This document shows positions 36,699 through 45,744 of a stretch of DNA of 64,000 bases, in pieces. Numbering within the stretch: position 1 is the stretch's first letter; every line of letters starts with the position of its first letter. The DNA comes from Thermoplasmatota archaeon (GTDB taxonomy: Archaea > Thermoplasmatota > Penumbrarchaeia > Penumbrarchaeales > Penumbrarchaeaceae): positions 1-64,000 of the forward strand of contig JALOTP010000012.1 in assembly GCA_025457865.1 (NCBI GenBank), read 5' to 3'. Below the pieces are notes generated by a model. The model searched no databases, was not told the DNA's origin, and saw only the letters and a program-made list of their open reading frames with translations. Made by a program: the position numbers and the translations under genes.

Positions 36699-38051
36699 CC
36701 TGCGGAAAGAGAGCCCCATCTTCGCAAGCCTTTCAAGGACGGGTCCATAGATCGCCGGTACTGAGGGTATCATAACACCGGACAGTCCTTTGAGCTCTCC
36801 TTTTAGTACCATCTCCGCGGCCAATGCCGCTGGAAGGCCCACCGTCCTTGACATGGCGGAGTCCCCATCAGGGATACCTTTGGCTATCAGCGTTGATCTG
36901 ATAGTGCTCTTCCCTTCGCTACCGGACGTCCCGAACCGATGTTCTAGGACGATCATGTCCCGTTCTCCTGGAGCATAGTTGAGCTTCGTCTCCAGGAGCA
37001 CAGAAAGGGCATCGATCCTGCTGCTACCCTCGATGATCGGTATATCGGAGAGAAGGCCCAACCATTCCCAGTTGGAAAGGACCCTCCAGTTGTCACGTGT
37101 CCTCAATAGCTTCAAGGCCCGCCCCCTTATATCGCCAGGGCCGGGGGCAAGTCCCTCAAGCAGGCCACGGTAGGTCTTCGCGTTCGCTGGGGAATCGTCG
37201 AGCATACCGATATCGTGAAGCCCCTTCCAGGTATCGCACCAACCCTTGTTCCTCAGCGTTCCTCTAAGGACGGTCCGTGCTTCTGGTATACCGTAGGTCG
37301 CGGCATACGGGACCGAGTCCCTGTTCGGGTAGCCCTCGAACTCCCCCAACCCCGCTATTGGTACATGGACATAGGACCCGAACAGCTCCCTTCCAGGGAC
37401 CTCTATGTCCCTGCCGTCTTTCCTGAACCTTGCGCTGTTCCTGGACGCGAGAACGACACCTCGAGGGCTCCATGAGAATTTGTAGCCCCAAGGGTTGGTA
37501 TTATGCTCAGGCGACGGCAGACCCCCGCAGTAGGATACGAACTCCTGAACGCGGACATCCTTGCTCTTGAGCTCATCGATTATGCTCATGGCCTCCATGT
37601 GGTCAATGCCCGGGTCCAGGCCTATCTCGTTCAGGAACAGTAGCCCTGCGTCCTTTGCCCGCGCATCCATCTCCCTCATTGCGGGGCTTACATAGGAGGT
37701 GGTGATCATGTGCTTCCCCTCCTCAAGGCAGGCCCTTGCCACCGCAGGATGGTGGGTGTAAGGGAGCAGGGATATGACGACCTCATGGTCCGATACCAGT
37801 CCGAGTAGGTCCATCTCATAGGAGATATCAAAGGCCAATGGGTCGCCTTTAGGATGCCCCTCCACCAATTGAACGGCCTTCTCGACCGTCCTGCTTGCGA
37901 CCGTGACATCGAAACCTCCGACCTCGAGGAGGTATCTGATCAGTGGCCTGGCAACTAGTCCGGCTCCCAGCACCAGAACGTTCCTGATAATATCACCCCT
38001 TCCTTTCCAACGACCTCTCGAGATAACTATATACGGGAGTGAGCTGGCCAT
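36687..38051 (-). CDS. Saccharopine dehydrogenase (glutamate-forming type)
   Basis: A 454-aa track ORF (434 aa if started at the preferred site) matching the C-terminal half of eukaryotic AASS and yeast Lys9. It has the Rossmann motif VLVLGAGLVARPLIRYL, then TSYVSPAMREMDARAKDAG and NEIGLDPGIDHMEA, which are family hallmarks. It converts saccharopine to glutamate and aminoadipate semialdehyde. The only upstream ATG (38051) would add 20 unrelated residues inside the upstream gene. A start at ATT 37991-37989 (or ATC), just after GGAAGGGG, would give the normal N-terminus, with no ATG/GTG/TTG in between. It overlaps the LKR stop. I report the outer boundary and regard ATT as likely but unproven. 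Confidence 0.87.
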   Translation of the reverse strand: MASSLPYIVISRGRWKGRGDIIRNVLVLGAGLVARPLIRYLLEVGGFDVTVASRTVEKAVQLVEGHPKGDPLAFDISYEMDLLGLVSDHEVVISLLPYTHHPAVARACLEEGKHMITTSYVSPAMREMDARAKDAGLLFLNEIGLDPGIDHMEAMSIIDELKSKDVRVQEFVSYCGGLPSPEHNTNPWGYKFSWSPRGVVLASRNSARFRKDGRDIEVPGRELFGSYVHVPIAGLGEFEGYPNRDSVPYAATYGIPEARTVLRGTLRNKGWCDTWKGLHDIGMLDDSPANAKTYRGLLEGLAPGPGDIRGRALKLLRTRDNWRVLSNWEWLGLLSDIPIIEGSSRIDALSVLLETKLNYAPGERDMIVLEHRFGTSGSEGKSTIRSTLIAKGIPDGDSAMSRTVGLPAALAAEMVLKGELKGLSGVMIPSVPAIYGPVLERLAKMGLSFRRSWT

Positions 38052-39315
38052 TGTGGACTATGACCGCGTTCTTGATGGGTTTGGGCAACTTCAAAGATGA
38101 GAAATCCGTCGAGAGGTCCGTGGCCGCGATGTGGGGGAGGAACCCCTTCAATCTGTCCCCGAAGTATTCCGAGGACTCCTCAGGAATCTCGCATGGCAGG
38201 TTGTCAACGGCCATGATCACCGGTCCTGACCCTCTCCACCCCGGAAGGGCAGTATCCTCCCATGGTTCGTAAACATACACGGGGTCCTCCGGGGTCGTCG
38301 GTTTGATGGTCGCCTCCACCGCCCCCTCGATATCACAGCTGATATCGCCTATGACCCGGAGCTTGGCAGGACGGTGTTCAGAGTAGAGCTCCTTGAGCCG
38401 TTCCTTGGTCACCAATCGAGGATATCTTGCGTCCCAATAGATGCAGTTCAAGAGCATGGTCATAAAGGGCAGGTACTGGGAGAAACGGGACCTGTATCTC
38501 TCCGGGTGGTCATAGTATTCCTTCAGATTGAACGGTTCCGCAGCATCCACCCTTTCCACCATATCGATCTCATTGAAGACAACTTTGTAAATGTTCTGTC
38601 CGGAGTCCTTCCGGTTCTTGAGATTGGGGAGCTCCTGGGGGCTGACCTCCTTGACCGGTAGGAGGTCGAGAATGTCCTGAACGCCTTTGGAAACGTTGCC
38701 TGAACCGGAAATACCGATGACAAAGGGTCTAAGCGTATAGGGGATGCCGTAGGACACTATCATCCGGCCTATGGACGATATATGCTCGCGGATGTTGTGC
38801 AGGTTGCCATACTCGTGGGCCCTCATTATGGACGAGAACGGGTTCCTCAGTCCTTCCCATTCGAGCCTCCTCCCCAGGGCCCATAGGGAATCCACAACTC
38901 CGGCGATACCGGCATGCCAGCCGAAGAAGATGAGCCGCCGGTTGTTCTCATCCACCACCTTCTCGTAATCGATGAGCGTGCAGCCCAGGTCCATTATCTT
39001 CTTCAGCATCCCCATGTTATGGGGCTGCCCCTTGATGGTATGGGAGAAGAACATGTAGGTCTTGTTGCTCTCCAGCTCGAAGGAAGGTATCTCCTTCACA
39101 CCGAGGATTATGTCCGCATTGGAGAGGTCCTCGGTAACCGTGGCCCCAGCTTCTCTGTAGGATGCGTCTGAGAAGACCCTCAGGTCGGACGGTTGCACAA
39201 TGAACTCGAGCCCGTTATCGTTGATCAGCCTCTGGACCTGGACCGGATCGAGAGGGGCCCTCCGCTCCCACCTGTTCTTAGTCTCTCTCCTGATACCCAG
39301 TTTGTTCATGGTCAT
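37993..39315 (-). CDS. Lysine-ketoglutarate reductase (saccharopine-forming), AASS N-terminal type
   Basis: A 440-aa enzyme of the alanine-dehydrogenase/LKR fold. The N-terminus GIRRETKNRWERRAPL is the LOR/SDH signature. A later Rossmann segment (GISGSGNVSKGVQDIL) binds NAD(P)H. It condenses lysine with 2-oxoglutarate to saccharopine. In animals and plants this domain is fused to the dehydrogenase; here it is a separate gene overlapping it, so the pair forms a complete first half of lysine degradation. The start is ATG 39315 or 39309; a TATA-like CCTTATAATCC lies about 30 bases upstream. Confidence 0.88.
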   Translation of the reverse strand: MTMNKLGIRRETKNRWERRAPLDPVQVQRLINDNGLEFIVQPSDLRVFSDASYREAGATVTEDLSNADIILGVKEIPSFELESNKTYMFFSHTIKGQPHNMGMLKKIMDLGCTLIDYEKVVDENNRRLIFFGWHAGIAGVVDSLWALGRRLEWEGLRNPFSSIMRAHEYGNLHNIREHISSIGRMIVSYGIPYTLRPFVIGISGSGNVSKGVQDILDLLPVKEVSPQELPNLKNRKDSGQNIYKVVFNEIDMVERVDAAEPFNLKEYYDHPERYRSRFSQYLPFMTMLLNCIYWDARYPRLVTKERLKELYSEHRPAKLRVIGDISCDIEGAVEATIKPTTPEDPVYVYEPWEDTALPGWRGSGPVIMAVDNLPCEIPEESSEYFGDRLKGFLPHIAATDLSTDFSSLKLPKPIKNAVIVHNGQLTPVYSYLERSLERKG

Positions 39316-39372
39316 CCCTGACCGGCAATGGACAACTGGGATTATAAGGGCTCTGTATTCTTAGAGCATCCC

Positions 39373-39669
39373 TCATTTCTTATTGTACTTCGGTAGGGTC
39401 CCGTGCTTCTTCTTGAACTCGTCCAAGGCTTCCCTCCAGGCAGTTTCGGCCTCTTCCGGGGTAGCGAAATATTCCACCGAGAAGAACTTTGCACCATCGG
39501 CTGGGGTCTCAGCACCGGGTAGATGTTTGAGGAGATGCTTCTGAACATTCCCCTTCCCCAGGAAGACCGGTTTCTTAAGTTCGTCGGCCAGCCTGTACAG
39601 GCCCCATCTCTTCTCGACCTGAGAGACAAACTTCTCCGTATAGGGGTAGAATGTGAATTCCATTATCAT
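39373..39669 (-). CDS. Small conserved-looking protein, function unknown
   Basis: A 98-aa basic protein (MIMEFTFYPYTEKFVSQVEK ... HGTLPKYNKK). Motifs such as GNVQKHLLKHLPGAE look structured, but I recognise no family. The track start at 39702 sits directly on the TATA box (TTTTTAAAT, 39702-39711), so that ATG cannot be in the transcript. Met12 at 39669 is taken as start. It lies between LKR and asparaginase II on the same strand; its link to amino acid metabolism is only positional. Confidence 0.6.
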   Translation of the reverse strand: MIMEFTFYPYTEKFVSQVEKRWGLYRLADELKKPVFLGKGNVQKHLLKHLPGAETPADGAKFFSVEYFATPEEAETAWREALDEFKKKHGTLPKYNKK

Positions 39670-39730
39670 GTCCACACCCGCGATATCATGGTCGTTCCTC
39701 ATTTAAAAAGGTTCCGTTGGAGAGGTGGTC

Positions 39731-40759
39731 TCACGTACCTCGGAGACCGCCCAGAACATGGAACATTCCGACCTTGCTACCAGACCTGGTATCTACGTGG
39801 ACGTTCCTGAACTTCTCCCCCTTTCCCAGCCCTGGGCCCATACCGAGCTCGTCAAGCACATGGTAGGCGAGCGCCGTCACGGCCTGATAGGAGCCATCCT
39901 CTACCTTGAGCGATATGCCGAGCCATCTACCACCTACCTCGATCGCCATGGATTGAAGCCCCACCGCACCCCCCTTCGAGACCACCCTCCCCGGAAAATC
40001 TTCCATGACGGCGGTGTCGAACCGACCGGTACCGGCGACAAGGTATGGCTCTCCCATCATGGCGTTCCTGATCCGATCGAGATGATTGTGGGTCCTCTGG
40101 GAGGAGGGGTTCCCCAACCTTGCGAACATTAGGGCGTATCTGTCCATGGTCAGAGCATGGTTCGGAAGTCCACAGCCATCGACACCGATGATGATCCGCT
40201 CCGGTTCCACGCCGGAGAGGTCTGAGACCGCCGCCGTGACCTCCGTCTGTGCCGGGTGGTCCATATCAAGATAGGAATCCAGAGGATAGCCCCTGAACCT
40301 GGACAGAAGGAGGACCCCCGCATGCTTTCCGGAGCAGTTGTCGTGTATGGGGGCGAACTTGCCCATGAGCGGTATTGCAGTCTCCTGGTGGAAGGGGGGG
40401 TGGCCTCCGCATCTGAGGTATGATTCATCAAGCCCCCCCTTCTTCAGGATGGACCTGACCAATTCGACATGGGCGGTCTCGCCCGAATGGGACCCCGAGA
40501 CCACGGCGAGCTCCCTCTCGTTCAGGTCGAAGTGGTCGAAAGCCCCTGATGTTAGCAAAGGCAGGGCCTGGAAAGGTTTCATGCAGGACCTGCTGAAGGT
40601 GAGGTAATTGGGGTTTCCGCTGGAGAAGAGCAGCTCGCCCTTTTGGTTCACAACTGCGACGTGTGCCCTGTGGACAGCCTCGACCAATCCATTGCGCTCC
40701 TCCGCAATGACATGTGAGCCTTTGGCCTGCCGTTTCTTCCTCAGTTCTTCCAGGAGCAT
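39731..40759 (-). CDS. Asparaginase II family protein
   Basis: A 342-aa protein of the asparaginase_II family (PF06089). Visible motifs are SRSCMKPFQALPLL near the N-terminus, HDNCSGKHAGVLLL in the centre, GVDGCGLPNHAL and GRFDTAVMEDFPGRVVSKGGAVGLQ. It probably hydrolyses L-asparagine to aspartate and ammonia. The family is separate from the classical type I/II bacterial enzymes. It may feed aspartate into central metabolism together with the lysine pathway, which fits a peptide-fed cell. ATG 40759. Confidence 0.87.
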   Translation of the reverse strand: MLLEELRKKRQAKGSHVIAEERNGLVEAVHRAHVAVVNQKGELLFSSGNPNYLTFSRSCMKPFQALPLLTSGAFDHFDLNERELAVVSGSHSGETAHVELVRSILKKGGLDESYLRCGGHPPFHQETAIPLMGKFAPIHDNCSGKHAGVLLLSRFRGYPLDSYLDMDHPAQTEVTAAVSDLSGVEPERIIIGVDGCGLPNHALTMDRYALMFARLGNPSSQRTHNHLDRIRNAMMGEPYLVAGTGRFDTAVMEDFPGRVVSKGGAVGLQSMAIEVGGRWLGISLKVEDGSYQAVTALAYHVLDELGMGPGLGKGEKFRNVHVDTRSGSKVGMFHVLGGLRGT

Positions 40760-40825
40760 GCAGGGTCATACGATAGCGCATTTATTAATTTTCCAAACCG
40801 ATATTGCCAGGACCTAGGGTGCATC

Positions 40826-42019
40826 TCACTTGGACATAGCCCTTTTAAAGAGCGGTATGGCAACGAAAAGAAGGACGGTCCCGAACCCGAAGAGGATGAC
40901 CACTTCGGTCAGAATGTCCTGGACCCCCGCTCCCAGCACTATGACTTTCCTCATGGCTTGTATGGCATAGGTAAGGGGGAGGGCTTTGGAAGCATACTGC
41001 ATGTACCAGGGCATCTGCTCTACAGGGAAGAATACCCCCGAAAGGAACATCATTGGGAACTGGAGCAGCATCATGAACATCTGAGCGGTCTCCTCGTCCG
41101 ATGCGATTGAGGTTATTGTGATGCCTACCCCGATGAAGCTGAAAATGCCAAGGAGCAGAAGGCCTATGACAAGCCATAGAGGACCGTTGACCGTGACCCC
41201 GAACAGGACTATCGCCAACAGGAGGACTATACCTCCCTGGGTCATACCTCGGACGCTCTGGGCCAATGTCTTGCCCATGATGATCGAGAACCTGCTCGTC
41301 GGAGCGGCAAGGATGCCGTCGAAAGTGCCCGTCTCCTTTTCGTGCGATATGGCCCTGGGCAGACCTTGCATAACGCTGAACATGACCAACAGCATCATTA
41401 TCCCTGGAGCCAGGAACTGGAAATAGCTGGGGTTCCCCGGGACGGTCCCTTTATTGCTGACCTTGAACGGTGTGACCAGCGCTGAAGATGCATTCTTGTC
41501 AAGACCGATCGTCCTATTGACCGTTGACGCAGCCTTCAAAGTGCCAGTCCTGGATATTGCACTGTCCAATGCTGCCATGACCTGCAATGATATCTGTGGC
41601 TTGGATTGGTCGTACAGGACGGTGACAGGTCCCTGTTTGCCCGAACCTATGTCCTTAGTGAAGTTGTGACCGATTATTACTGCCCCGCTCATCCTCCCCT
41701 TGGTGATCAGGTCCCGTGCCTCGCTCTCGGAACCCGTTGTCCTGAAATCGAAGTAACCCGACCTTTGTCCCATTTCTTCAAGGTCCACTATTAGGGCAAC
41801 GGATTCGTTCCCGTAGACACCATCGTTAATGTCCTGGTTCACCAGGGCGATGGGCATGTCCTTCAATGTGCTGCCAGTTGGAAAGATATACCCTGTGAGG
41901 ACCATCATGAAGAGAGGGAAGATGATGAGCATTACCAGGAGCATCCTGTTCCTTGAGAACTCGAGAAGGTCCTTCTGTGCTATCCAGATCGAGTGTTTCA
42001 ATAGATGGGCGATCTTCAT
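40826..42019 (-). CDS. ABC-2 type permease
   Basis: A 397-aa membrane subunit of an ABC-2 exporter (DrrB/YhgE-like). One N-terminal helix (MLLVMLIIFPLFMMVLTGYIF) is followed by a large extracytoplasmic domain (residues about 50-190) and a five-helix C-terminal bundle (QFLAPGIMMLLVMFSVM). The C-terminal helix ends in a short basic tail. It follows the ATPase by six bases, so both are made from one message. The substrate is unknown; such exporters move drugs, lipids or polymers. Confidence 0.9.
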   Translation of the reverse strand: MKIAHLLKHSIWIAQKDLLEFSRNRMLLVMLIIFPLFMMVLTGYIFPTGSTLKDMPIALVNQDINDGVYGNESVALIVDLEEMGQRSGYFDFRTTGSESEARDLITKGRMSGAVIIGHNFTKDIGSGKQGPVTVLYDQSKPQISLQVMAALDSAISRTGTLKAASTVNRTIGLDKNASSALVTPFKVSNKGTVPGNPSYFQFLAPGIMMLLVMFSVMQGLPRAISHEKETGTFDGILAAPTSRFSIIMGKTLAQSVRGMTQGGIVLLLAIVLFGVTVNGPLWLVIGLLLLGIFSFIGVGITITSIASDEETAQMFMMLLQFPMMFLSGVFFPVEQMPWYMQYASKALPLTYAIQAMRKVIVLGAGVQDILTEVVILFGFGTVLLFVAIPLFKRAMSK

Positions 42020-42025
42020 CCGATA

Positions 42026-43063
42026 TCACCTCACCCTGCCGCTCCCGGACCTTCTCCAGGGCCCATGACCACCCTTCATGGGGACCTTGTCCTTCACCTC
42101 ATCGACCATGGACCTACCTGTGAAGTGGAGGAACACGTCCTCAAGGGATGGGCTGGAAACGGACGCGTTCCGCAATCTCAGGCCGTTCTCCCTCACTGCG
42201 CTCAGAACCTCTTCGAACGCATTTTCCCTTGAGACCATCACCTTTACCCGGTTCTCTGTCTGCGCAGCACTTAGGACGGATTCTGCCCTACTCAACCTGT
42301 CCGCAGCGTCGGGCGGAGGATCGAAAAGGTCAAGGTCCACGATGGTCCGCCCTTTCTCGGTTATCCTCCCCTTTAGCTCAGAGGGGGACCCGATGGCCGC
42401 GATCCTGCCCTTGTCGATAAGACCTATGCGGCCGCATAGGACATCTGCTTCGTTCATGATGTGGGTCGTCAGTACGATCGTCAGGCCGTCGGACCTGTTC
42501 AACCTCTGTATCAGCTTCCGTATCTCGGTCGTGCTCTGTGGGTCCAATCCGAGGGTCGGTTCGTCCATGAACACCACCCTGGGTTTTGACACAAGGGAAC
42601 GGACGACATTTATCCTCTGTCTCATCCCAGTTGAGAACTTGCCGATCTGTGTATCGGCCCATTTTGTCATGTTCACGATGGTCAAAAGTTCCTCGATGCG
42701 ATCATCAAGCGCCCTCCTGGGAACGTTATAGAGCCTGCCGAAGAGCCTGAGGTTCTCCCGAGGGGTCAACCTATCGTACATTATCATCTTCTCGGATACT
42801 ATACCGACCATCTCCCTGACCTTATGAGGGTCCCTAACGATATCATGACCTGCTACCGTTGCCGTGCCGGAAGTGGGCCTGGATAGTGTTGTTAGCATCC
42901 TTATTATGGTGGATTTTCCAGCGCCGTTAGGGCCCAATAGACCGAATATCTCCCCCTCATTGACACAGAAGTCCACACCATCCACGGCCGTGAAACCACC
43001 GAACTTCTTTGTCAGACCTTTCGTCTCGATATTGCAGGAATGGCCCGGGCTGGTCACTCTCAC
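42026..43063 (-). CDS. ABC-2 exporter ATPase (DrrA-like)
   Basis: A 345-aa ATP-binding subunit. Walker A is GPNGAGKST, the signature is degenerate (FSTGMRQRINVVRSL), Walker B VVFMDEPTLGLDPQ, and the H-loop TTHIMNEADVL. The C-terminal 100 residues are the DrrA-type regulatory extension. The start is GTG at 43063, overlapping the AbrB-like stop by four bases (GTGA). It works with the permease immediately downstream. Confidence 0.92.
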   Translation of the reverse strand: MRVTSPGHSCNIETKGLTKKFGGFTAVDGVDFCVNEGEIFGLLGPNGAGKSTIIRMLTTLSRPTSGTATVAGHDIVRDPHKVREMVGIVSEKMIMYDRLTPRENLRLFGRLYNVPRRALDDRIEELLTIVNMTKWADTQIGKFSTGMRQRINVVRSLVSKPRVVFMDEPTLGLDPQSTTEIRKLIQRLNRSDGLTIVLTTHIMNEADVLCGRIGLIDKGRIAAIGSPSELKGRITEKGRTIVDLDLFDPPPDAADRLSRAESVLSAAQTENRVKVMVSRENAFEEVLSAVRENGLRLRNASVSSPSLEDVFLHFTGRSMVDEVKDKVPMKGGHGPWRRSGSGRVR

Positions 43064-43338
43064 CCCCCCCTTGTCCTAGAACTTTTCATTCCCTGCTTTT
43101 TTTCAGACCTCTTGAGGAGGTACTTGACCCGCTTGCCCGTCGCCTCCATATCCTCCAGGACCCCGGCCAAAGATGAGGCTTTGAATAGGACCATCGAAGG
43201 GCCCCCCATCCCATATCTTGACATGACGATGAGCGTGTCACCGGGTTTTATATCACATTCTTTCCTGATGTTGACAGGTAGGACTATCTGTCCCCTGGAA
43301 CCGACCGTCGCACTACCTATTATGACGTTCTCGGGCAT
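43060..43338 (-). CDS. AbrB/SpoVT-type DNA-binding protein, first gene of the exporter operon
   Basis: A 92-aa protein whose first 48 residues are an AbrB/MazE swapped-hairpin domain (VGSRGQIVLPVNIRKECDIKPGD). The C-terminal half is a basic helix (LAGVLEDMEATGKRVKYLLKRSEKK) ending RTRGG. It overlaps the exporter ATPase by four bases, so the regulator and the exporter are expressed together. Autoregulation through the direct repeat upstream is a likely model. No toxin gene is paired with it, so an antitoxin role is less likely. Confidence 0.85.
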   Translation of the reverse strand: MPENVIIGSATVGSRGQIVLPVNIRKECDIKPGDTLIVMSRYGMGGPSMVLFKASSLAGVLEDMEATGKRVKYLLKRSEKKQGMKSSRTRGG

Positions 43339-43369
43339 GAAGGCACCTATGTGCGGTAAGGTCGGTCAC

Positions 43370-43397
43370 TATTTATGCATTATCATACTTATCATAC
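43370..43397 (-). promoter_or_regulatory. AbrB operon promoter with tandem 9-bp direct repeats
   Basis: A TATA-like CATAAATAG (about 43370-43378) lies just upstream of the AbrB gene's short leader. Directly upstream of it on the minus strand are two perfect head-to-tail copies of a 9-mer (TTATCATAC on the plus strand, 43380-43388 and 43389-43397), then a degenerate third (ATTTCATAT). The position suits a binding site for the encoded AbrB protein. The rest of the 184-base gap (to 43522) contains nothing I can name. Confidence 0.5.
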
Positions 43398-43522
43398 ATT
43401 TCATATTTTCATTTTTTAAGGGTCGATCCACGAGCGTCCACATATGCGAAGGTCAAAGCCCCAACTTTGGTAGGGCCTGATATGGGATGAAGTGGGACAG
43501 GACGAGCCTGGGATAGGGTTCG

Positions 43523-44851
43523 TTAAAGGACCATGGTCGGATAATTGCCCTTCACGAAGTACATCAGACTGTGTCCGTTCTCCGGACCGATGTAATACTG
43601 GTAGGCTATGTTCAGGGCCAGGTCCGGTGTGATGACTATCTCGAAGAAATCGTGGAGCGCATGGAGGTCCTCTCCCACGTACGTGGGGGTGGGGTCGGCC
43701 TTGGTGAAATTGATGGAAGGGGTCTGTGATGCACCGAACGGGTCCATACCTCCATAGACGTACCATTCGCTCTCGGGAGATATTGGTAAGCCATCTGAAG
43801 CATAGAAGGCCACTGCAACGGAGCCGTCGGGACCGGCATTTATAGTAGGATAATCGAAGAACGCCTGGAATGGTGTCATGTTCCAGGTCTCCCAGGTCCT
43901 GCCGGCATCCAGGCTCCTCCCGATGAAAAGGCTAGTTCCGTTCTCCACGCCGTTGGTGGCATCGTTCCAGAGGACCCAAACGATACCATCGCCATAGGTG
44001 GATACCACAGGGTACTCTCTTCCGGGACCATCCCTGTGGCCTATGAGCACGGGATCGTCCCAGTTCCAGGACCTGCCGCCGTCGTCGCTGACGTACATCA
44101 ATATGTCGGCCGCGGCCCCGACCTCGCTCTCCGATACTATGTAGACATGGTCCCCGTTCCGGTCTGCATCTATATGGGCCCACCCGTTCCCCGGGACGGG
44201 TTCTCCGGCCGTCCAGGTCCTGCCCCCGTTCCCGGACCGGTAATACCAGTACCTTCCACCATTGACCTCGACAGCATTGTTGCCAAGATAATGGAGGACA
44301 CCGGAGGCCTGGGCCGATATCCAAGGCCGGTCATCAAGACCCGTTGTCTTCTGGACCCTCACGGAGTATTGATAATTTCCCTGGTCCGCCCAGACATGGA
44401 TGTGGTTGTCCAAAAGGTATGTGTCAACGAAATAGACATAATCCCTTCCATCTATGGCGATATCCCCTTCGTCACCCAGGTATGTCTTCCAGAGGTCGCC
44501 CCTGAGCCTTGGTTGGGACGGGGAGTCCCATGTGGCCCCCCCATCGGTGCTTACGAAGAACCAGGAAGCGGGATAGTCCCAAGAGCTCTTGTCGTCGAGG
44601 TTCTTGTGGGCGGTGTAGAAGAGGGCACCGGTCGAGTCGGATGCAATACCGGGTTCGTAACCTTGCTTGTTGAAAGCATAGGGTTCTCCGAACTGGACAG
44701 CGACAGGCTCGGGAAGGGGCGTTTCATCCTTCCCGTCACCTGCGGGGGTCGGGCCGCTCGAGACCGCGGTGATGAGGATGATGATCACGACTATAGCTAC
44801 CACGGCTCCGGCGATCGATATGCCCAGGACGCCCTTTCTCTTCATGGCCAT
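43523..44851 (-). CDS. Exported BNR/Asp-box beta-propeller protein (sialidase-like)
   Basis: A 442-aa protein with an N-terminal signal anchor (GISIAGAVVAIVVIIILITAV) and a Pro/Gly linker. Four Asp-box repeats follow: STDGGATW, SGNGGRTW, SDDGGRSW and SLDAGRTW, diagnostic of a sialidase-type six-bladed propeller. The catalytic residues of true sialidases (arginine triad, Tyr/Glu) are not obvious. The protein may bind or cleave glycans outside the cell, or be a structural propeller. ATG 44851 or the second Met. Confidence 0.83.
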   Translation of the reverse strand: MAMKRKGVLGISIAGAVVAIVVIIILITAVSSGPTPAGDGKDETPLPEPVAVQFGEPYAFNKQGYEPGIASDSTGALFYTAHKNLDDKSSWDYPASWFFVSTDGGATWDSPSQPRLRGDLWKTYLGDEGDIAIDGRDYVYFVDTYLLDNHIHVWADQGNYQYSVRVQKTTGLDDRPWISAQASGVLHYLGNNAVEVNGGRYWYYRSGNGGRTWTAGEPVPGNGWAHIDADRNGDHVYIVSESEVGAAADILMYVSDDGGRSWNWDDPVLIGHRDGPGREYPVVSTYGDGIVWVLWNDATNGVENGTSLFIGRSLDAGRTWETWNMTPFQAFFDYPTINAGPDGSVAVAFYASDGLPISPESEWYVYGGMDPFGASQTPSINFTKADPTPTYVGEDLHALHDFFEIVITPDLALNIAYQYYIGPENGHSLMYFVKGNYPTMVL

Positions 44852-44907
44852 CCTACCTTGATGGTCTCGTGGACTTATAAAGATAGCACTGCTCCCTTTG
44901 ACCTATG

Positions 44908-45693
44908 TTAGTCCCAGTATCTCCCGGACCCTGTCATCATCTGCTTGTAGATGGCGAGCGGCCATTGGCCTTCTTTGCCGCCCTTCGTTTTGGGCATCTC
45001 CTCCGAATAGATGAAGCAGCTCCGCAGTATCCCCAGAAAGAACACTCTCCTCTTGGGAACGAAGATGTTCCGTTTGTTGATGTAGCCGTTCTGGTCTATC
45101 ATCAGCACCGGGCTGCCGCTCGAGCCGGGGAATATGGACCCGTCGAGGAGGAACATGGATTTCCCGTTAAAGTCAATGGAGAACGGGGTCGCTGTCGTCC
45201 CTTTCCTTACGACCGGTAGATAGTTCACCTTATCATGGACATCGTTCGGATAGCCTATGAAATAGACGTCCTCAAGGGCATCTATCATCGTTCTTCTCTG
45301 CCTCATTGTCGGTACCAGGTCCTTGGTGAGGGCCTGGACGTAGGTCCTGTCCCTGTTCTTCCTCAGGAAATCGTAGATGAAGGAGACCGGCATGATCGCG
45401 AGGTCGATGTCGTCAGGATGGTGATGCCACCCTTTCCAGACGTCTTTGACCTTGAGGCTCACCTTGCCTTGAGGGTCGGGGAGGTCCCCGATCCTTGAGT
45501 GCAATGTCAGTGTACCCTCGTTCAGTTCGTTCACCACATGGCTGTTGGACACCAGGAAGAGGTGGTCGACGCCTGCGAAGCGATGGTTGTAGAAGAACGC
45601 TGTCCCGCTGACCTTGTCCCCGTCCTCGCTGATGCCGCTCATCCGGACAGTGATGTAGAAGAGCCTTTCGAGCAATGAGGGACCTTTGATCAT
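44908..45693 (-). CDS. Trypsin-like serine protease domain protein
   Basis: A 261-aa chymotrypsin-fold protein. His52 lies in VSNSHVV, Asp in DDIDLAIMP, and the nucleophile in PGSSGSPV (GxSGSP). No signal peptide is evident, so it may be intracellular or exported by other means. The track start at 45726 lies within about 10 bases of a TATA-like TTATTTACATAAAA, so the internal ATG at 45693 (MIKGPSLLERLF) is preferred. The substrate is unknown; HtrA/DegP-like single domains and stress peptidases are possibilities. Confidence 0.8.
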   Translation of the reverse strand: MIKGPSLLERLFYITVRMSGISEDGDKVSGTAFFYNHRFAGVDHLFLVSNSHVVNELNEGTLTLHSRIGDLPDPQGKVSLKVKDVWKGWHHHPDDIDLAIMPVSFIYDFLRKNRDRTYVQALTKDLVPTMRQRRTMIDALEDVYFIGYPNDVHDKVNYLPVVRKGTTATPFSIDFNGKSMFLLDGSIFPGSSGSPVLMIDQNGYINKRNIFVPKRRVFFLGILRSCFIYSEEMPKTKGGKEGQWPLAIYKQMMTGSGRYWD

Positions 45694-45728
45694 CTTCCCA
45701 TATCTCCCCGTCCCATCATGACCCACTT

Positions 45729-45744
45729 TTATGTAAATAATACT
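45729..45744 (-). promoter_or_regulatory. TATA box of the trypsin-like gene
   Basis: GTATTATTTACATAAA on the minus strand. Transcription would start roughly at 45705-45710, so Met12 at 45693 is the translation start. The 240-base intergenic region to 45932 also contains the downstream gene's TATA box on the plus strand (CATTTAAATATATTATTAGG, about 45875-45894). Confidence 0.5.
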
